DNA of 37,355 nucleotides from Christensenellaceae bacterium Phil1 (GTDB lineage Bacteria; Bacillota; Clostridia; Christensenellales; CAG-138). Positions 1 to 7,504 of this stretch are shown piece after piece. How positions within the stretch are numbered: the first letter of the stretch is position 1; each line of letters opens with the position of its first letter. The position numbers and the translations under genes are program-made. The notes beneath the pieces are model-generated. The model was not told the DNA's origin, made no database searches, and was given only the letters and a program-made list of their open reading frames with translations. The stretch spans positions 11,998 to 49,352 of the forward strand of contig MSGS01000032.1 in NCBI GenBank assembly GCA_001940855.1. The letters are read 5' to 3'.

Positions 1-60
1 CTTCCCTGGCCCCCCTGCAAAAAGATTATAAAGAAGCTTATCTTCTATTTGCTTGGTTTA

Positions 61-114
61 CTCCCTCAGTCTCGCCTACGGCTCGACAGCTCCCTCGACA
101 GGGAGCCTTTTGGG
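61..114 (-). repeat. CCAAAAGG-type double-hairpin repeat
   Basis: Read on the minus strand this starts with CCAAAAGG, then a GGCTCCCTGTCGAGGGAGC hairpin, then a second hairpin built from GAGCCGTAGGCGAG-like bases, and it ends in GACTGAGGGAG. The same plan recurs near 10.6, 17.1, 17.4, 21.4, 21.6, 22.0 and 37.2 kb with different stem sequences. It lies downstream of the parB terminator. No coding function is seen. Confidence 0.7.
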
Positions 115-135
115 TGCAGTATAGTTTCATGCATA

Positions 136-163
136 AACAACAAGGGGACGGTTTCCCGTCCCC
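136..163 (-). terminator. parB terminator (GGGGACG hairpin)
   Basis: On the minus strand a GGGGACGG stem, a four-base loop and CCGTCCCC are followed by TTGTTGTTTATG. It lies about 20 bases after the parB stop. The spacer starts directly at the stop codon and matches the tail of the 3'-UTR module seen after dnaN and the lipoprotein gene. Confidence 0.7.
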
Positions 164-185
164 ACAATTTCACAGTCTCTCACGC

Positions 186-1046
186 TTACAGTTTCATCAG
201 CGCATCGTAGAGCGCCTCGAGCCCATCGCGCGTATAATACTCTATCGTTATTTTGCCCTTCTTTTCGCTGCCGTCTATGGTCACCTTTGTGCCCAGATGC
301 TCCCTGAGCTTTTCCTGGGCAACGTACATGTCGTTTGTTTGGCGGACGCGCTTCTTCTTTGATTCGCGCTCCACCTTGTCAAGCTCCGGGTTGGTGAACT
401 TGGTGGCCTTGCGCTCTATCTCGCGCACGGACCAGCCGTTTATGGCGGCGTCGCCCGCAAGCCTTCTTACGGCAGCCTCGTCCTTTATGGCGGCAAGCGC
501 CCTGCCGTGGCCCGCGCTGAGCTTGCCTTCCTTCACCATGTCCTGCACGCTGTCCGGCAATGAAAGCAGCCTCAGGCTGTTCGCTATTGCGGGGCGGCTC
601 TTGCTCAGGCGGGAGGAAACCTCCTCCTGCGTAAGGTCGTGCTGCTGCATGAGGAAGCGTATGGCGGCGGCCTCCTCAATCGGGTTCAGGCTTTCGCGCT
701 GAAGATTTTCTACAAGAGCTATCTCCTGAATTTCCGCATCGTCAAACTGCTTTACTATTACGGGTACGGTTTTGAAGCCGGCAAGCCTTGCCGCGCGGAA
801 ACGACGCTCGCCCGCGACTATGGTATACCTTTCCCCGTTTTGATGCACTATTATGGGCTGCACCATGCCGTGCCGCTTCAGGCTTTCCGCAAGCTCGTTA
901 AGCCTTTCTTCATCGAAGGTTTTTCGCGGCTGGTCGGCATTTGTGTCTATCATATATATGTCCGCCTGCACAACGCCCTCCGGCGGAGTGGCGGTAAAAT
1001 CGCCAAGCAGCGCGTCCAGCCCGCGCCCAAGCTTTTTCATTGCCAT
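186..1046 (-). CDS. parB: Chromosome partitioning protein ParB (Spo0J)
   Basis: This is a ParB/Spo0J DNA-binding CTPase of 286 residues, the usual length. It loads at parS and spreads to organise the origin for segregation and SMC loading. The N-terminal domain shows the family box GERRFRAARLAGF near residue 80-90. A helix-turn-helix (LTQEEVSSRLSKSRPAIAN) follows near residues 135-155, and a C-terminal dimerisation region ends the protein. AAGGAG lies 9 bases before the ATG. The gene begins 3 bases after the parA stop, so the two are co-transcribed. Two perfect parS sites lie within 4 kb, which supports the assignment. Confidence 0.96.
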   Translation of the reverse strand: MAMKKLGRGLDALLGDFTATPPEGVVQADIYMIDTNADQPRKTFDEERLNELAESLKRHGMVQPIIVHQNGERYTIVAGERRFRAARLAGFKTVPVIVKQFDDAEIQEIALVENLQRESLNPIEEAAAIRFLMQQHDLTQEEVSSRLSKSRPAIANSLRLLSLPDSVQDMVKEGKLSAGHGRALAAIKDEAAVRRLAGDAAINGWSVREIERKATKFTNPELDKVERESKKKRVRQTNDMYVAQEKLREHLGTKVTIDGSEKKGKITIEYYTRDGLEALYDALMKL

Positions 1047-1049
1047 TGC

Positions 1050-1814
1050 TTATTTCTCCTTTCCCACAAGCTCCCGCGCCAATGCATCGTATGCCTTCGC
1101 ACCGACCGATTTAGGATCGTATTTATTGATGGGCATGCCGAAGCTCGGCGCCTCGCCAAGGCGCACGGAACGGGGAATTATGGTATCGTACACCTTATTT
1201 TTGAAGAATTTCTTCACCTCAAGCACCACCTGCTCGGAAAGATTGGTGCGCGCATCGAACATTGTGAGCACAACGCCCTCCACCGCAAGCTTGCTGTTAA
1301 GATGCGTGCGCACAAGCTTTACGGTGTTCATAAGGTCGCTCAGGCCCTCCAGCGCATAATATTCGCACTGTATGGGCGCAAGCAGCGTATCGGCCGCGGT
1401 AAGCGCGTTTATGGTAAGCAATCCCAGCGACGGCGGGCAGTCTATGAATATATAATCATAATTCTTGCGCACCTTGTCCAGCGCGCGCTTCAATACCGTT
1501 TCGCGGGCAAGCGTGTTCACCAGCTCCACCTCCGCACCCGAAAGCTCCTTGCGGGCGCATATCAAATCAAGCCCTTCGGTGGGGGTCTTTACGGTGGCCT
1601 CGGCCGCGCTCACGCCGTTTATCATAACGTCGTATATGCTGTGCTCCGGTGCGCCCTTATCCACGCCAAGGCCGCTGGTGCAGTTGCCCTGCGGGTCAAT
1701 ATCTATGCACAGCACCCTTTTGCCCAGCGCCGCAACGCATGCGGAAAGGTTGACTGTTGTGGTGGTCTTCCCCACCCCGCCCTTCTGGTTTGCAATGGCT
1801 ATTATCTTGGACAT
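1050..1814 (-). CDS. parA: Chromosome partitioning ATPase ParA (Soj)
   Basis: This 254-residue protein is a Soj-type ParA ATPase, without the N-terminal DNA-binding extension of plasmid type Ia ParA proteins. The deviant Walker A motif KGGVGKTTT is at residues 11-19, with the signature lysine. FIDCPPSLG is the Walker B/A' region near residue 122-131. It works with ParB in origin segregation and, in relatives, modulates DnaA. Its start overlaps the end of the upstream acetyltransferase gene by 13 bases, so the order acetyltransferase-parA-parB is probably one transcription unit. Confidence 0.96.
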   Translation of the reverse strand: MSKIIAIANQKGGVGKTTTTVNLSACVAALGKRVLCIDIDPQGNCTSGLGVDKGAPEHSIYDVMINGVSAAEATVKTPTEGLDLICARKELSGAEVELVNTLARETVLKRALDKVRKNYDYIFIDCPPSLGLLTINALTAADTLLAPIQCEYYALEGLSDLMNTVKLVRTHLNSKLAVEGVVLTMFDARTNLSEQVVLEVKKFFKNKVYDTIIPRSVRLGEAPSFGMPINKYDPKSVGAKAYDALARELVGKEK

Positions 1815-2383
1815 GCTTTTCTAATCTCCCTCAGCTTTGCTTCGTCCGCCTCTATGTGCAGATCCATAAGTATTTCATCGTAATATTCGCCGTCAACGCA
1901 GAATCTCCCGCGGTGGCGGCCTATCTCTTCAAAGCCGAAGCGCTTATACAGCGCGATGGCGCGCTCATTGTCCGCATACACGCCGAGTTCAACGTTTTTA
2001 AGCGATGCTTCCTTCGCAAGCTCTATAAGCGTTTCCATTATCGCGGAGCCCACGCCGATGTGCCAATACTTCCTGCGCACGCTCAGCGCAATTTCCCCCG
2101 TGTGCGCCAGCCTGCGGCGCGGATAACAGCCAAGGCTGAATATGCAGGCAAGCTCGCCGTTTATACGGCCGCTGTACACGCCGCCGCGCTCCTGCTTCAA
2201 ATTTTCCTCCAATATCAGGCGCTCTTCTTCCTCGCTTATGCCAAGGCCGTTTTCATCCATCAGCAGAAAATGCGTCTCCCCGCCGATCGTTTTAAGATAT
2301 TCCAGTATTTCCGCCGCGTTTTCGCCCCGCGGACGGAATATTTGCAGCACGCTGCCATCGCGCAGCACAACGCTTTTTTCCAT
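1802..2383 (-). CDS. GNAT-family N-acetyltransferase
   Basis: The 193-residue product has a GNAT fold signature. SVRRKYWHIGVGSAIMETLIELAKE (about residues 100-124) matches the acetyl-CoA binding motif A (R/Q-x-x-G-x-G/A), and ELGVYADNERAIALYKRFGFEEIGRHRGRF is the usual C-terminal motif. The acceptor substrate cannot be told; spermidine, antibiotic and ribosomal-protein acetyltransferases all share this layout. CGGAGATG precedes the ATG. The gene overlaps parA, so it shares the partition operon, but a functional link is not implied. A parS site lies 80 bases upstream of its start. Confidence 0.85.
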   Translation of the reverse strand: MEKSVVLRDGSVLQIFRPRGENAAEILEYLKTIGGETHFLLMDENGLGISEEEERLILEENLKQERGGVYSGRINGELACIFSLGCYPRRRLAHTGEIALSVRRKYWHIGVGSAIMETLIELAKEASLKNVELGVYADNERAIALYKRFGFEEIGRHRGRFCVDGEYYDEILMDLHIEADEAKLREIRKACPR

Positions 2384-2463
2384 TGCCAGACATCTCCGTT
2401 TTGCGATATTTCCCTATTATTATATAAGATAATTCCTAATAACACAATGACTCAATGCTGCAT

Positions 2464-2479
2464 TGTTTCACGTGAAACA
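2464..2479. promoter_or_regulatory. parS centromere site 1
   Basis: The perfect 16-bp palindrome TGTTTCACGTGAAACA is identical to the consensus ParB binding site known from Bacillota. It lies between the acetyltransferase gene and thiT, about 13 kb from oriC, next to parAB. Confidence 0.96.
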
Positions 2480-2532
2480 TTATAAACGGATAAATTCTGC
2501 AAAAAGATGGATTATAAAGAACGGCTTCGGCA

Positions 2533-2566
2533 TAAAAAAGGCGCCGCGGGGAAAATGGCGGCGCCT
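2533..2566 (-). terminator. thiT rho-independent terminator
   Basis: On the minus strand a GGCGCCGCC stem pairs with GCGGCGCC and is followed by TTTTTTATG, about 70 bases after the thiT stop. Confidence 0.85.
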
Positions 2567-2637
2567 GACAACACGGCATGGGCGGCCTTGGGGAGGGAAT
2601 CGAAGGCAAAGCCCATGCCAAAGATTATATCTTGAGT

Positions 2638-3318
2638 TTACTTCCCGTCCCGTATCCTTACGGCAGCCTTACTCACGGCGGGAATAAGCGCGGCTATTAC
2701 GCACAGTATGGTATCCACGCCGATTGTGGTGAAGTTATACATGAACGAATACGCCCACGCGTTGGCGTAGCCCGCCTCCGCAGCGGAATCGGCAAAGAAT
2801 ATCGCCCCGCTGAGCACGCCGCACAGCATGCGGCAGAAGCCGCCAACGCCCGCGCCGAGGGCAAGGCTCTTGGGGAAGAAGCCCGCAAGGCCGAGCACCG
2901 TGAAGGAAAGGAAATAATCCAGCACGAACTGAACCGGATGCACAACGTACGCGCCCTGCACCACCTGCAAAAGGCTATATGCAAAGCCCGCCAGCAGGCC
3001 GGCTGCGGGGCCGTACATCCACGCAAACACGAATATGGGCAGCATTGAGAACAGCGTTATGCTGCCGCCCATGGGCATGGAGAACAGTTTGATATAGCTG
3101 AGCACGAACGCAAGCGCTATGCACAGCGCGCCCTGCACCAGCATACGGGTGGTAATCTTATTGCCCTTTTTCTCAACTGTCGGCGCGGCATTGACGTGCT
3201 TTTTATTCAGCACCGCAAGCACCGCTATCAGCGCGGCGACCGCCACGATGGCGCCTATGAACATCCAAAGCTCAGTACCCTCAAGCTTTGCAAGCTTTTT
3301 AAGCAGTACAAATTCCAT
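2638..3318 (-). CDS. thiT: Energy-coupling thiamine transporter S component (ThiT)
   Basis: This is a ThiT-type S component that binds thiamine in the membrane and needs a shared ECF energising module encoded elsewhere. The run LLAGFAYSLLQVVQG, then HPVQFVLDYFLSF, is the family hallmark, and about six hydrophobic helices follow residue 60. I start it at 3318 because GGAGG lies 10 bases before this ATG; the longer frame would begin inside the leader terminator. With 226 residues it is longer than usual (about 190) and has an extra N-terminal hydrophobic helix and a charged linker. A TPP riboswitch directly upstream supports the substrate. Confidence 0.92.
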   Translation of the reverse strand: MEFVLLKKLAKLEGTELWMFIGAIVAVAALIAVLAVLNKKHVNAAPTVEKKGNKITTRMLVQGALCIALAFVLSYIKLFSMPMGGSITLFSMLPIFVFAWMYGPAAGLLAGFAYSLLQVVQGAYVVHPVQFVLDYFLSFTVLGLAGFFPKSLALGAGVGGFCRMLCGVLSGAIFFADSAAEAGYANAWAYSFMYNFTTIGVDTILCVIAALIPAVSKAAVRIRDGK

Positions 3319-3348
3319 TCTTGTTAAAACCTCCGTGTGTTTCTTTTG

Positions 3349-3382
3349 AAAAAAGAAAAATCTCCGCAATTCTTTGCGGAGA
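3349..3382 (-). terminator. Riboswitch-controlled leader terminator of thiT
   Basis: On the minus strand TCTCCGCAAAGAATTGCGGAG forms a hairpin followed by a T-rich run, placed between the TPP aptamer and the thiT ribosome binding site. The left stem can instead pair with GCGGAGA at the 3' edge of the aptamer, which would be the antiterminator. Confidence 0.85.
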
Positions 3383-3419
3383 AACCGGACGGCATTTTCG
3401 CATGCGCCAAATCTATTCT

Positions 3420-3500
3420 CTCCGCTTCCCTACGCCGGCATTATCCGTACAGGTTCCAAGGGTATATCTCAGCCTGAAAACAAGCTCCCCCAGCGGGTGA
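3420..3500 (-). promoter_or_regulatory. TPP riboswitch (THI element)
   Basis: Read on the minus strand the conserved bases appear in order: CCGCT (P1), GGGGGAGC, CAGGCTGAGATA, CCCTTGGAACCTG, GGATAATGCCGGCGTAGGGA, then AGCGG (P1 return). These are the two helical arms that bind thiamine pyrophosphate. With the terminator that follows, it should stop transcription of thiT when TPP is plentiful. Confidence 0.96.
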
Positions 3501-3583
3501 TTATTCTCTTTTCGCCGCTATATTAGCACGTTTGTGAAGAAATGTCAATCGGTGCCTTTTGGTGCGCTTTATAAACTTTCTGC

Positions 3584-3610
3584 AAAAACAAGGGGACGCA
3601 TCGCGTCCCC
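3584..3610 (-). terminator. Lipoprotein-gene terminator (GGGGACG hairpin)
   Basis: On the minus strand GGGGACGCGATGCGTCCCC is followed by TTGTTTTTG. It ends the hairpin-rich 3' UTR of the lipoprotein gene. Confidence 0.8.
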
Positions 3611-3737
3611 TCAACTTTACGATCTCTCACGCTCACCCGCCGTCAGGTGGATTTCACATTGCTCAAGCAATATTTCACTACGCTTCAGCGCAATTTCACC
3701 CTGCGTAAGCAGGATTTCACTGCGGGCGTAAGCCCGC
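3611..3737 (-). repeat. Five-hairpin 3'-UTR array with GTGAAAT spacers
   Basis: On the minus strand, immediately after the lipoprotein stop codon, five short stem-loops follow one another, separated by GTGAAAT. The stems are GCGGGC/GCCCGC, CCTGC/GCAGG, TTGCGC/GCGTA (imperfect), ATTGC/GCAAT and CCACC/GGCGG. A conserved tail (GTGAGCGTGAGAGATCGTAA) then leads to the GGGGACG terminator. The same architecture follows dnaN. Confidence 0.85.
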
Positions 3738-4460
3738 TTATCCTTCGTACGTAAAGAATCCGAAATGCTCCGTGCCGTTCATAAGGCCGAAGCGGCCGAG
3801 CGTGGTGGGTATCTCCCCCGCCTCTCCGCTAAGCTTGTAATAATCGGGCCACCAGCTCATGAATTCGCTGTTCAGTCCGTCCAGCGGAGTATCGGGCATA
3901 TAGAACACGAAATCCGTGCCGTTCTCCATGCCGTGTGCGTCACTCAAAACAAAGCGTACCTCATCCTCTATCCATTCCGCGCCCATGCTTTCGTCCTTTG
4001 TCAGCTCCTCAAGCGTCATGGCATAGGAATGATCGTCTATCTTGGTTATGTTGGCGAACCTGCCGGAGAATTTGCAGTAATACACTGTTCCCTTGGGGTA
4101 TTTTTCGCTGTTTTCGATCATTTCGCTGTCGTGATACTCGCCGGTGAATGTGCCGTCCGTGTTCAGCGTAAGCTCTGTCCCCCATGCGCCCGCGCCGCTT
4201 GCAAATATCATGTTCAGCGGATCGTCGCCTATGGGCAGCGCAGCCGCGGCGTTATCCGTCTCCGCGCTCTGAGTTTCGGCAGGCATTGTCCGGGCGGGTG
4301 CAGTCTCGGCAGGGGCCGCGGTAGGCTCGGCAGTAGCTATTATATCGGGCGTAACCTCCGGCTCTGCGGTGTTCACGGGCGCGGTGCAGCCCGTAAACAT
4401 TGCCGCCGCCAATGCCGCGCAGATAAATGCGGTTATTATCCGCCTTAGCTTTTCATTCAT
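3738..4460 (-). CDS. Predicted lipoprotein of unknown function
   Basis: I do not recognise a family. The 240-residue product begins with a lipoprotein signal peptide: basic residues, a hydrophobic stretch and the lipobox FTGC, with Cys25 to be lipidated. A Pro/Glu/Thr/Ala-rich linker (about residues 28-75) would span the cell wall. A globular domain of about 160 residues follows, with a repeated acidic and aromatic character and Trp/Tyr-rich stretches. I chose the start at 4460 because GGAGAG lies 7 bases before the ATG and the signal peptide then starts correctly. It has its own promoter and a long structured 3' UTR. Confidence 0.75.
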   Translation of the reverse strand: MNEKLRRIITAFICAALAAAMFTGCTAPVNTAEPEVTPDIIATAEPTAAPAETAPARTMPAETQSAETDNAAAALPIGDDPLNMIFASGAGAWGTELTLNTDGTFTGEYHDSEMIENSEKYPKGTVYYCKFSGRFANITKIDDHSYAMTLEELTKDESMGAEWIEDEVRFVLSDAHGMENGTDFVFYMPDTPLDGLNSEFMSWWPDYYKLSGEAGEIPTTLGRFGLMNGTEHFGFFTYEG

Positions 4461-4513
4461 TATTTTACTCTCCTTATCCGGCGCGGTGCTGTCCGCGCTC
4501 AATTCGGTCTATA

Positions 4514-4555
4514 ATAATATGCTTATGTACTGATTTTATCAATACATAAGCATAT
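4514..4555 (-). promoter_or_regulatory. Lipoprotein-gene promoter overlapped by an inverted repeat
   Basis: On the minus strand TTGATA (4537-4542) and TATTAT (4514-4519) are 17 bases apart. A 13-bp inverted repeat, ATATGCTTATGTA/TACATAAGCATAT with a 13-base centre (4517-4555), covers the spacer and brackets the -35 hexamer. This layout suggests a repressor operator; the regulator is unknown. Confidence 0.65.
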
Positions 4556-4570
4556 CTGTTTCAAGTTTGT

Positions 4571-4708
4571 TTACAAGTTTGCGTCCTCTTCCCGCCAGGC
4601 TTGCAGCAGCGCATCCGCGGTTTTTTTCAGCTCCTTTTCAAGCGTGCGGAAACGGCTCAGCAGCTTTTTCCCCTCCGGCGTGACCTCCGCCCCGCCGCAA
4701 TTACGCAT
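4571..4708 (-). pseudogene. ModE-like DNA-binding domain fragment
   Basis: A 45-codon open stretch reads MRNCGGAEVTPEGKKLLSRF and continues with a Leu/Lys/Glu-rich helix. This matches the wing and last helix of the LysR-like DNA-binding domain of ModE-type molybdate regulators (GGxxLTPEGxxLL followed by an amphipathic helix). The helix-turn-helix in front is missing and a stop lies just upstream in frame, so I read it as a 5'-deleted remnant rather than a working gene. A parS site lies 43 bases upstream. It was missed by length filters and could in principle be a small protein. Confidence 0.5.
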
Positions 4709-4750
4709 CTCATATCTTCAACCATATTATTCACCCGCCCCACACCGGAT

Positions 4751-4766
4751 TGTTTCACGTGAAACA
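4751..4766. promoter_or_regulatory. parS centromere site 2
   Basis: A second perfect TGTTTCACGTGAAACA palindrome, 2.3 kb from the first, between the methyltransferase gene and the ModE-like fragment. Confidence 0.96.
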
Positions 4767-4783
4767 TTCTTCCCGCGCGAAAT

Positions 4784-6334
4784 TTATTTAAGCTTTATTA
4801 TGAATATTCCCGGCATAAGGCCGCCCGCTTCGGTGCGCGTTTCCGTCACCAGCTTGAGCTTTGGCCGTTCGCGTATCAGCTTTTTCAGCAGCGTGAACTC
4901 CATCGTGTAAAGTATAGCCACGCCGTCCTCGTTCAGCCATTGCGGCAGCCGGTCCAGCAGCCCCGCGTACAGCCTTTCGTTGTTTGCATGCGTCCCCACG
5001 CGGTTGCCGAAGGGAAGGTTTGCGACAATCTCGTCATACGGACGCTTCGCTTCAAAGCGCAGCATGTCGTTGCATATGAATTTGGCCTTTGAGCCCGCGT
5101 TTTCGGCATTTTTGCGGGCAATGTCTATTGCCCTATGCGCAATGTCAACGCCCGTAAGGCTTGCCGCGGGCGCAAGCTTTTCCCGCTCAATAAGCAGCGT
5201 GCCGCTGCCGCAGCAGGGATCGAGCACCCTTGCGTTCACCTTCATGTGCTCCATGGCATACCGGAGCACGGCGGCCGCCGTTGCGGGATGTATGCTTGCG
5301 GGCAGCGCCTCGGTACGGTAGGTGAACCTATCGTCGCAAAACACGGTCGGTTGCAGAAACGCATCCGCGCGGCCCTGTTCATTTATTTCAAATATAAGCT
5401 CCGCTTCATAGTCGCTCGGCGCATTCACAAGCTTTTCGCTGTCTATCACGGCGGCTATCGCGCGGCTTTGCGCCGCCCTGTCCTTCACTTCGCCCCTCAG
5501 CTCAATTCTGTATCCGTAGGGCGGTTCGCCATCGCAGCAGTTTTCAAAGAATTCGCTCATAAAGCGGCCGCATTGCAGCAGCTGCTTCGCGTCGCTCGCG
5601 TTCATGTCCCGCGCTATTGGCATCAGGATGCTCTGCATGCTCCTAAGGCGCATCAGCTTATCTATATCCTTTGTTTTTATAAATACGCTGTTACCCTTGT
5701 GCGCATAGGGTTCAAGCTCCTCTTCCTCCATGTCGTAAAGCAGGGAGCCTACCAGCCTGTCCGGCGCGCGGAGCTCAAATTCATACTCCGTATCGAGCGC
5801 GCGGAATGCATGATGCGCAATTTTCGTAAGCTTACGCCTTGCGCTGAGGAGTGCGTCCGTCTCCTCCGCAAAGTGTCGCTTTTCGCTTTCGTCCTTTGCG
5901 GCGGGAACCGAGTATTTGTCAAGGAAAGCCTTGGCCTCCTCCCCGCCTATCGCGCCTATTGAAAGAATAATGCTCGGGCGCACAAAGCGCGTCTGTTCCC
6001 GCCCAAGCGCGTCAATGAGCCGCGGCGCGTCCGCTTCCCTTTCAAGCGCGCCCATCAGCCGCGCAGTGTTTTTCCTAAGCTTAGCGTCGTCAGATAAAAG
6101 CATTGCGCAGAAGCGAGCGTTTTCATCCGCGCTGCAAAGCTTATCCGCCATAGCTTCGCGGAATTTTTTCTGCTTTGCCAGCCTGCATAAAAACGCGCCC
6201 GCCGCCGCATTGTTTTCTTTTATATACAGCGCCCACGCCGGCTCAAACGCCTGCTCCGCCTTGGCGGCAAGCTTTTCCGGCCCGTTCGGCTCATTCAGTA
6301 TTTTCAGCGCCTTTTCGCGGCTCATGTAAATCAT
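4784..6334 (-). CDS. HEAT-repeat/class I SAM-dependent methyltransferase fusion
   Basis: The 516-residue product joins two parts. Residues 1-150 are helical repeats of HEAT type, with paired helices such as LRKNTARLMGALE and VRPSIILSIGAIGG. The C-terminal third is a Rossmann methyltransferase: DPCCGSGTLLIE near residue 371 binds SAM, LTGVDIAHRAIDIARKNA follows, and NLPFG near residue 440 is the catalytic (N/D)-P-P-(F/Y)-like motif of N-methylases. It resembles the Trm14/RlmL-type RNA N2-guanine methyltransferases. The middle region may be a THUMP-like RNA-binding part. The target RNA is not known. AAGGAG precedes the ATG, which overlaps the murG stop as ATGA. Confidence 0.75.
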   Translation of the reverse strand: MIYMSREKALKILNEPNGPEKLAAKAEQAFEPAWALYIKENNAAAGAFLCRLAKQKKFREAMADKLCSADENARFCAMLLSDDAKLRKNTARLMGALEREADAPRLIDALGREQTRFVRPSIILSIGAIGGEEAKAFLDKYSVPAAKDESEKRHFAEETDALLSARRKLTKIAHHAFRALDTEYEFELRAPDRLVGSLLYDMEEEELEPYAHKGNSVFIKTKDIDKLMRLRSMQSILMPIARDMNASDAKQLLQCGRFMSEFFENCCDGEPPYGYRIELRGEVKDRAAQSRAIAAVIDSEKLVNAPSDYEAELIFEINEQGRADAFLQPTVFCDDRFTYRTEALPASIHPATAAAVLRYAMEHMKVNARVLDPCCGSGTLLIEREKLAPAASLTGVDIAHRAIDIARKNAENAGSKAKFICNDMLRFEAKRPYDEIVANLPFGNRVGTHANNERLYAGLLDRLPQWLNEDGVAILYTMEFTLLKKLIRERPKLKLVTETRTEAGGLMPGIFIIKLK

Positions 6335-7410
6335 TTTTTGCTCCTTTTTGCGGCTTCGGCGCGTATAACGTCCAGCACCTCGTCCGTGCCGTCCGCCTTG
6401 GCGTCCGCGCTCATGGTGGCTGTGAATGAAAGCCGCCTGTCGTAAAGATCGTTCACGCTGTCAAGCAGTGTGTTTTCATTAAGCTGCTCCTGCTCCAGCA
6501 CCATTGCGTAGCCCTTGCGGGAAAAATAGCCCGCGTTTTGAATCTGGTCCCCCCTGCTTGCGCTCAGCGGCAAGGGTATTAGCAGCATGGGCTTGCACAG
6601 CGCTAAAAATTCAAACACGGCGTTTGCCCCCGCGCGGGAAATAACAACGTCCGTCGCGGCAAAAACGTCGCTCAGTTCCTTCGATATGAATTCATATTGC
6701 TTGTAGCTTGCGCTGTCCAGTTCCTTTTCCGCCTTGCCCGCGCCGCATATATGCACAATGTCGAACGTGCGCTCAAGCTTGGGCAATGCCGCGCGCACGG
6801 CGCTGTTTATTGCCGCCGCGCCAAGGCTGCCGCCCATTATCATAAGCACGGGCTTTTCCCCGTCAAAGCCAAGGAAGTCAAGGCCGCGCTGCTTATCGCC
6901 CTTGTAAAGCTCGGGCCGTATGGGAGTGCCGGTATGCACGCCTTTTTCGCCTGTGAATTTGAGCGTATCTTCAAACGTTACGCAGATTTTGTCCGCAAAG
7001 CGGGAGTTTATCTTGTTCGCAAGGCCGGGGGTATAGTCGCTTTCGTGCGTAACCACAGGCACGCGGCATTGGCTTGCCGCAATAACCACCGGCACGCTCA
7101 CATAGCCGCCCTTTGAAAACACCACGTCCGGCTTAATTTTGCGCATAATGCGCCGCGCCTCGCCTATGCCTTTAAGCACCTTAAACGGCGTTGCAAGCGT
7201 TTTCAGCGAAAAATACCTCCTCAGCTTGCCCGCGCTTATTTCATGATAAATAATATAGTCCTTGTCGGCCATCAGCTTTTTTTCTATTCCATCCGCCGTG
7301 CCGATATAATGTATCTCATATCCCTCGCTCAAAAGCTGGGGAAAAAGCGCCATGTTCGGCGTAACGTGTCCGGCGCTGCCGCCGCCCGTGAATACGATCC
7401 GTTTGTTCAT
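6331..7410 (-). CDS. murG: UDP-GlcNAc:lipid I GlcNAc transferase MurG
   Basis: MurG adds GlcNAc to lipid I to make lipid II on the inner face of the membrane. The 359-residue length is typical. The N-terminal GGGSAGHVTPN loop, GGSLGAAAIN near residue 190 and the C-terminal donor-binding stretch SRAGANAVFEFLALCKPMLL with a downstream GDQ are all present. It is detached from the usual dcw division cluster and sits between mnmE and the methyltransferase gene, which it overlaps by 4 bases. Confidence 0.95.
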   Translation of the reverse strand: MNKRIVFTGGGSAGHVTPNMALFPQLLSEGYEIHYIGTADGIEKKLMADKDYIIYHEISAGKLRRYFSLKTLATPFKVLKGIGEARRIMRKIKPDVVFSKGGYVSVPVVIAASQCRVPVVTHESDYTPGLANKINSRFADKICVTFEDTLKFTGEKGVHTGTPIRPELYKGDKQRGLDFLGFDGEKPVLMIMGGSLGAAAINSAVRAALPKLERTFDIVHICGAGKAEKELDSASYKQYEFISKELSDVFAATDVVISRAGANAVFEFLALCKPMLLIPLPLSASRGDQIQNAGYFSRKGYAMVLEQEQLNENTLLDSVNDLYDRRLSFTATMSADAKADGTDEVLDVIRAEAAKRSKK

Positions 7411-7504
7411 TGCTCCTGCCTTTCGTAAAACCGTATTTTCCGTTCATAATATGCTCATTCGCCCCATAAGTATATCATTTACGGAACCTTTGGGCAAGAA
7501 TCCC

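Noticed and set aside
639..1883. Long plus-strand frame opposite parA and parB
   Set aside because: It is the antisense shadow of two clear genes and has no family features. The same reason removes other long antisense frames over phnD, glgC, mnmE and cca.
3640..3737. Regular short repeats considered as a CRISPR array
   Set aside because: The repeats are 7 bases, the spacers are palindromes, and there are no cas genes.
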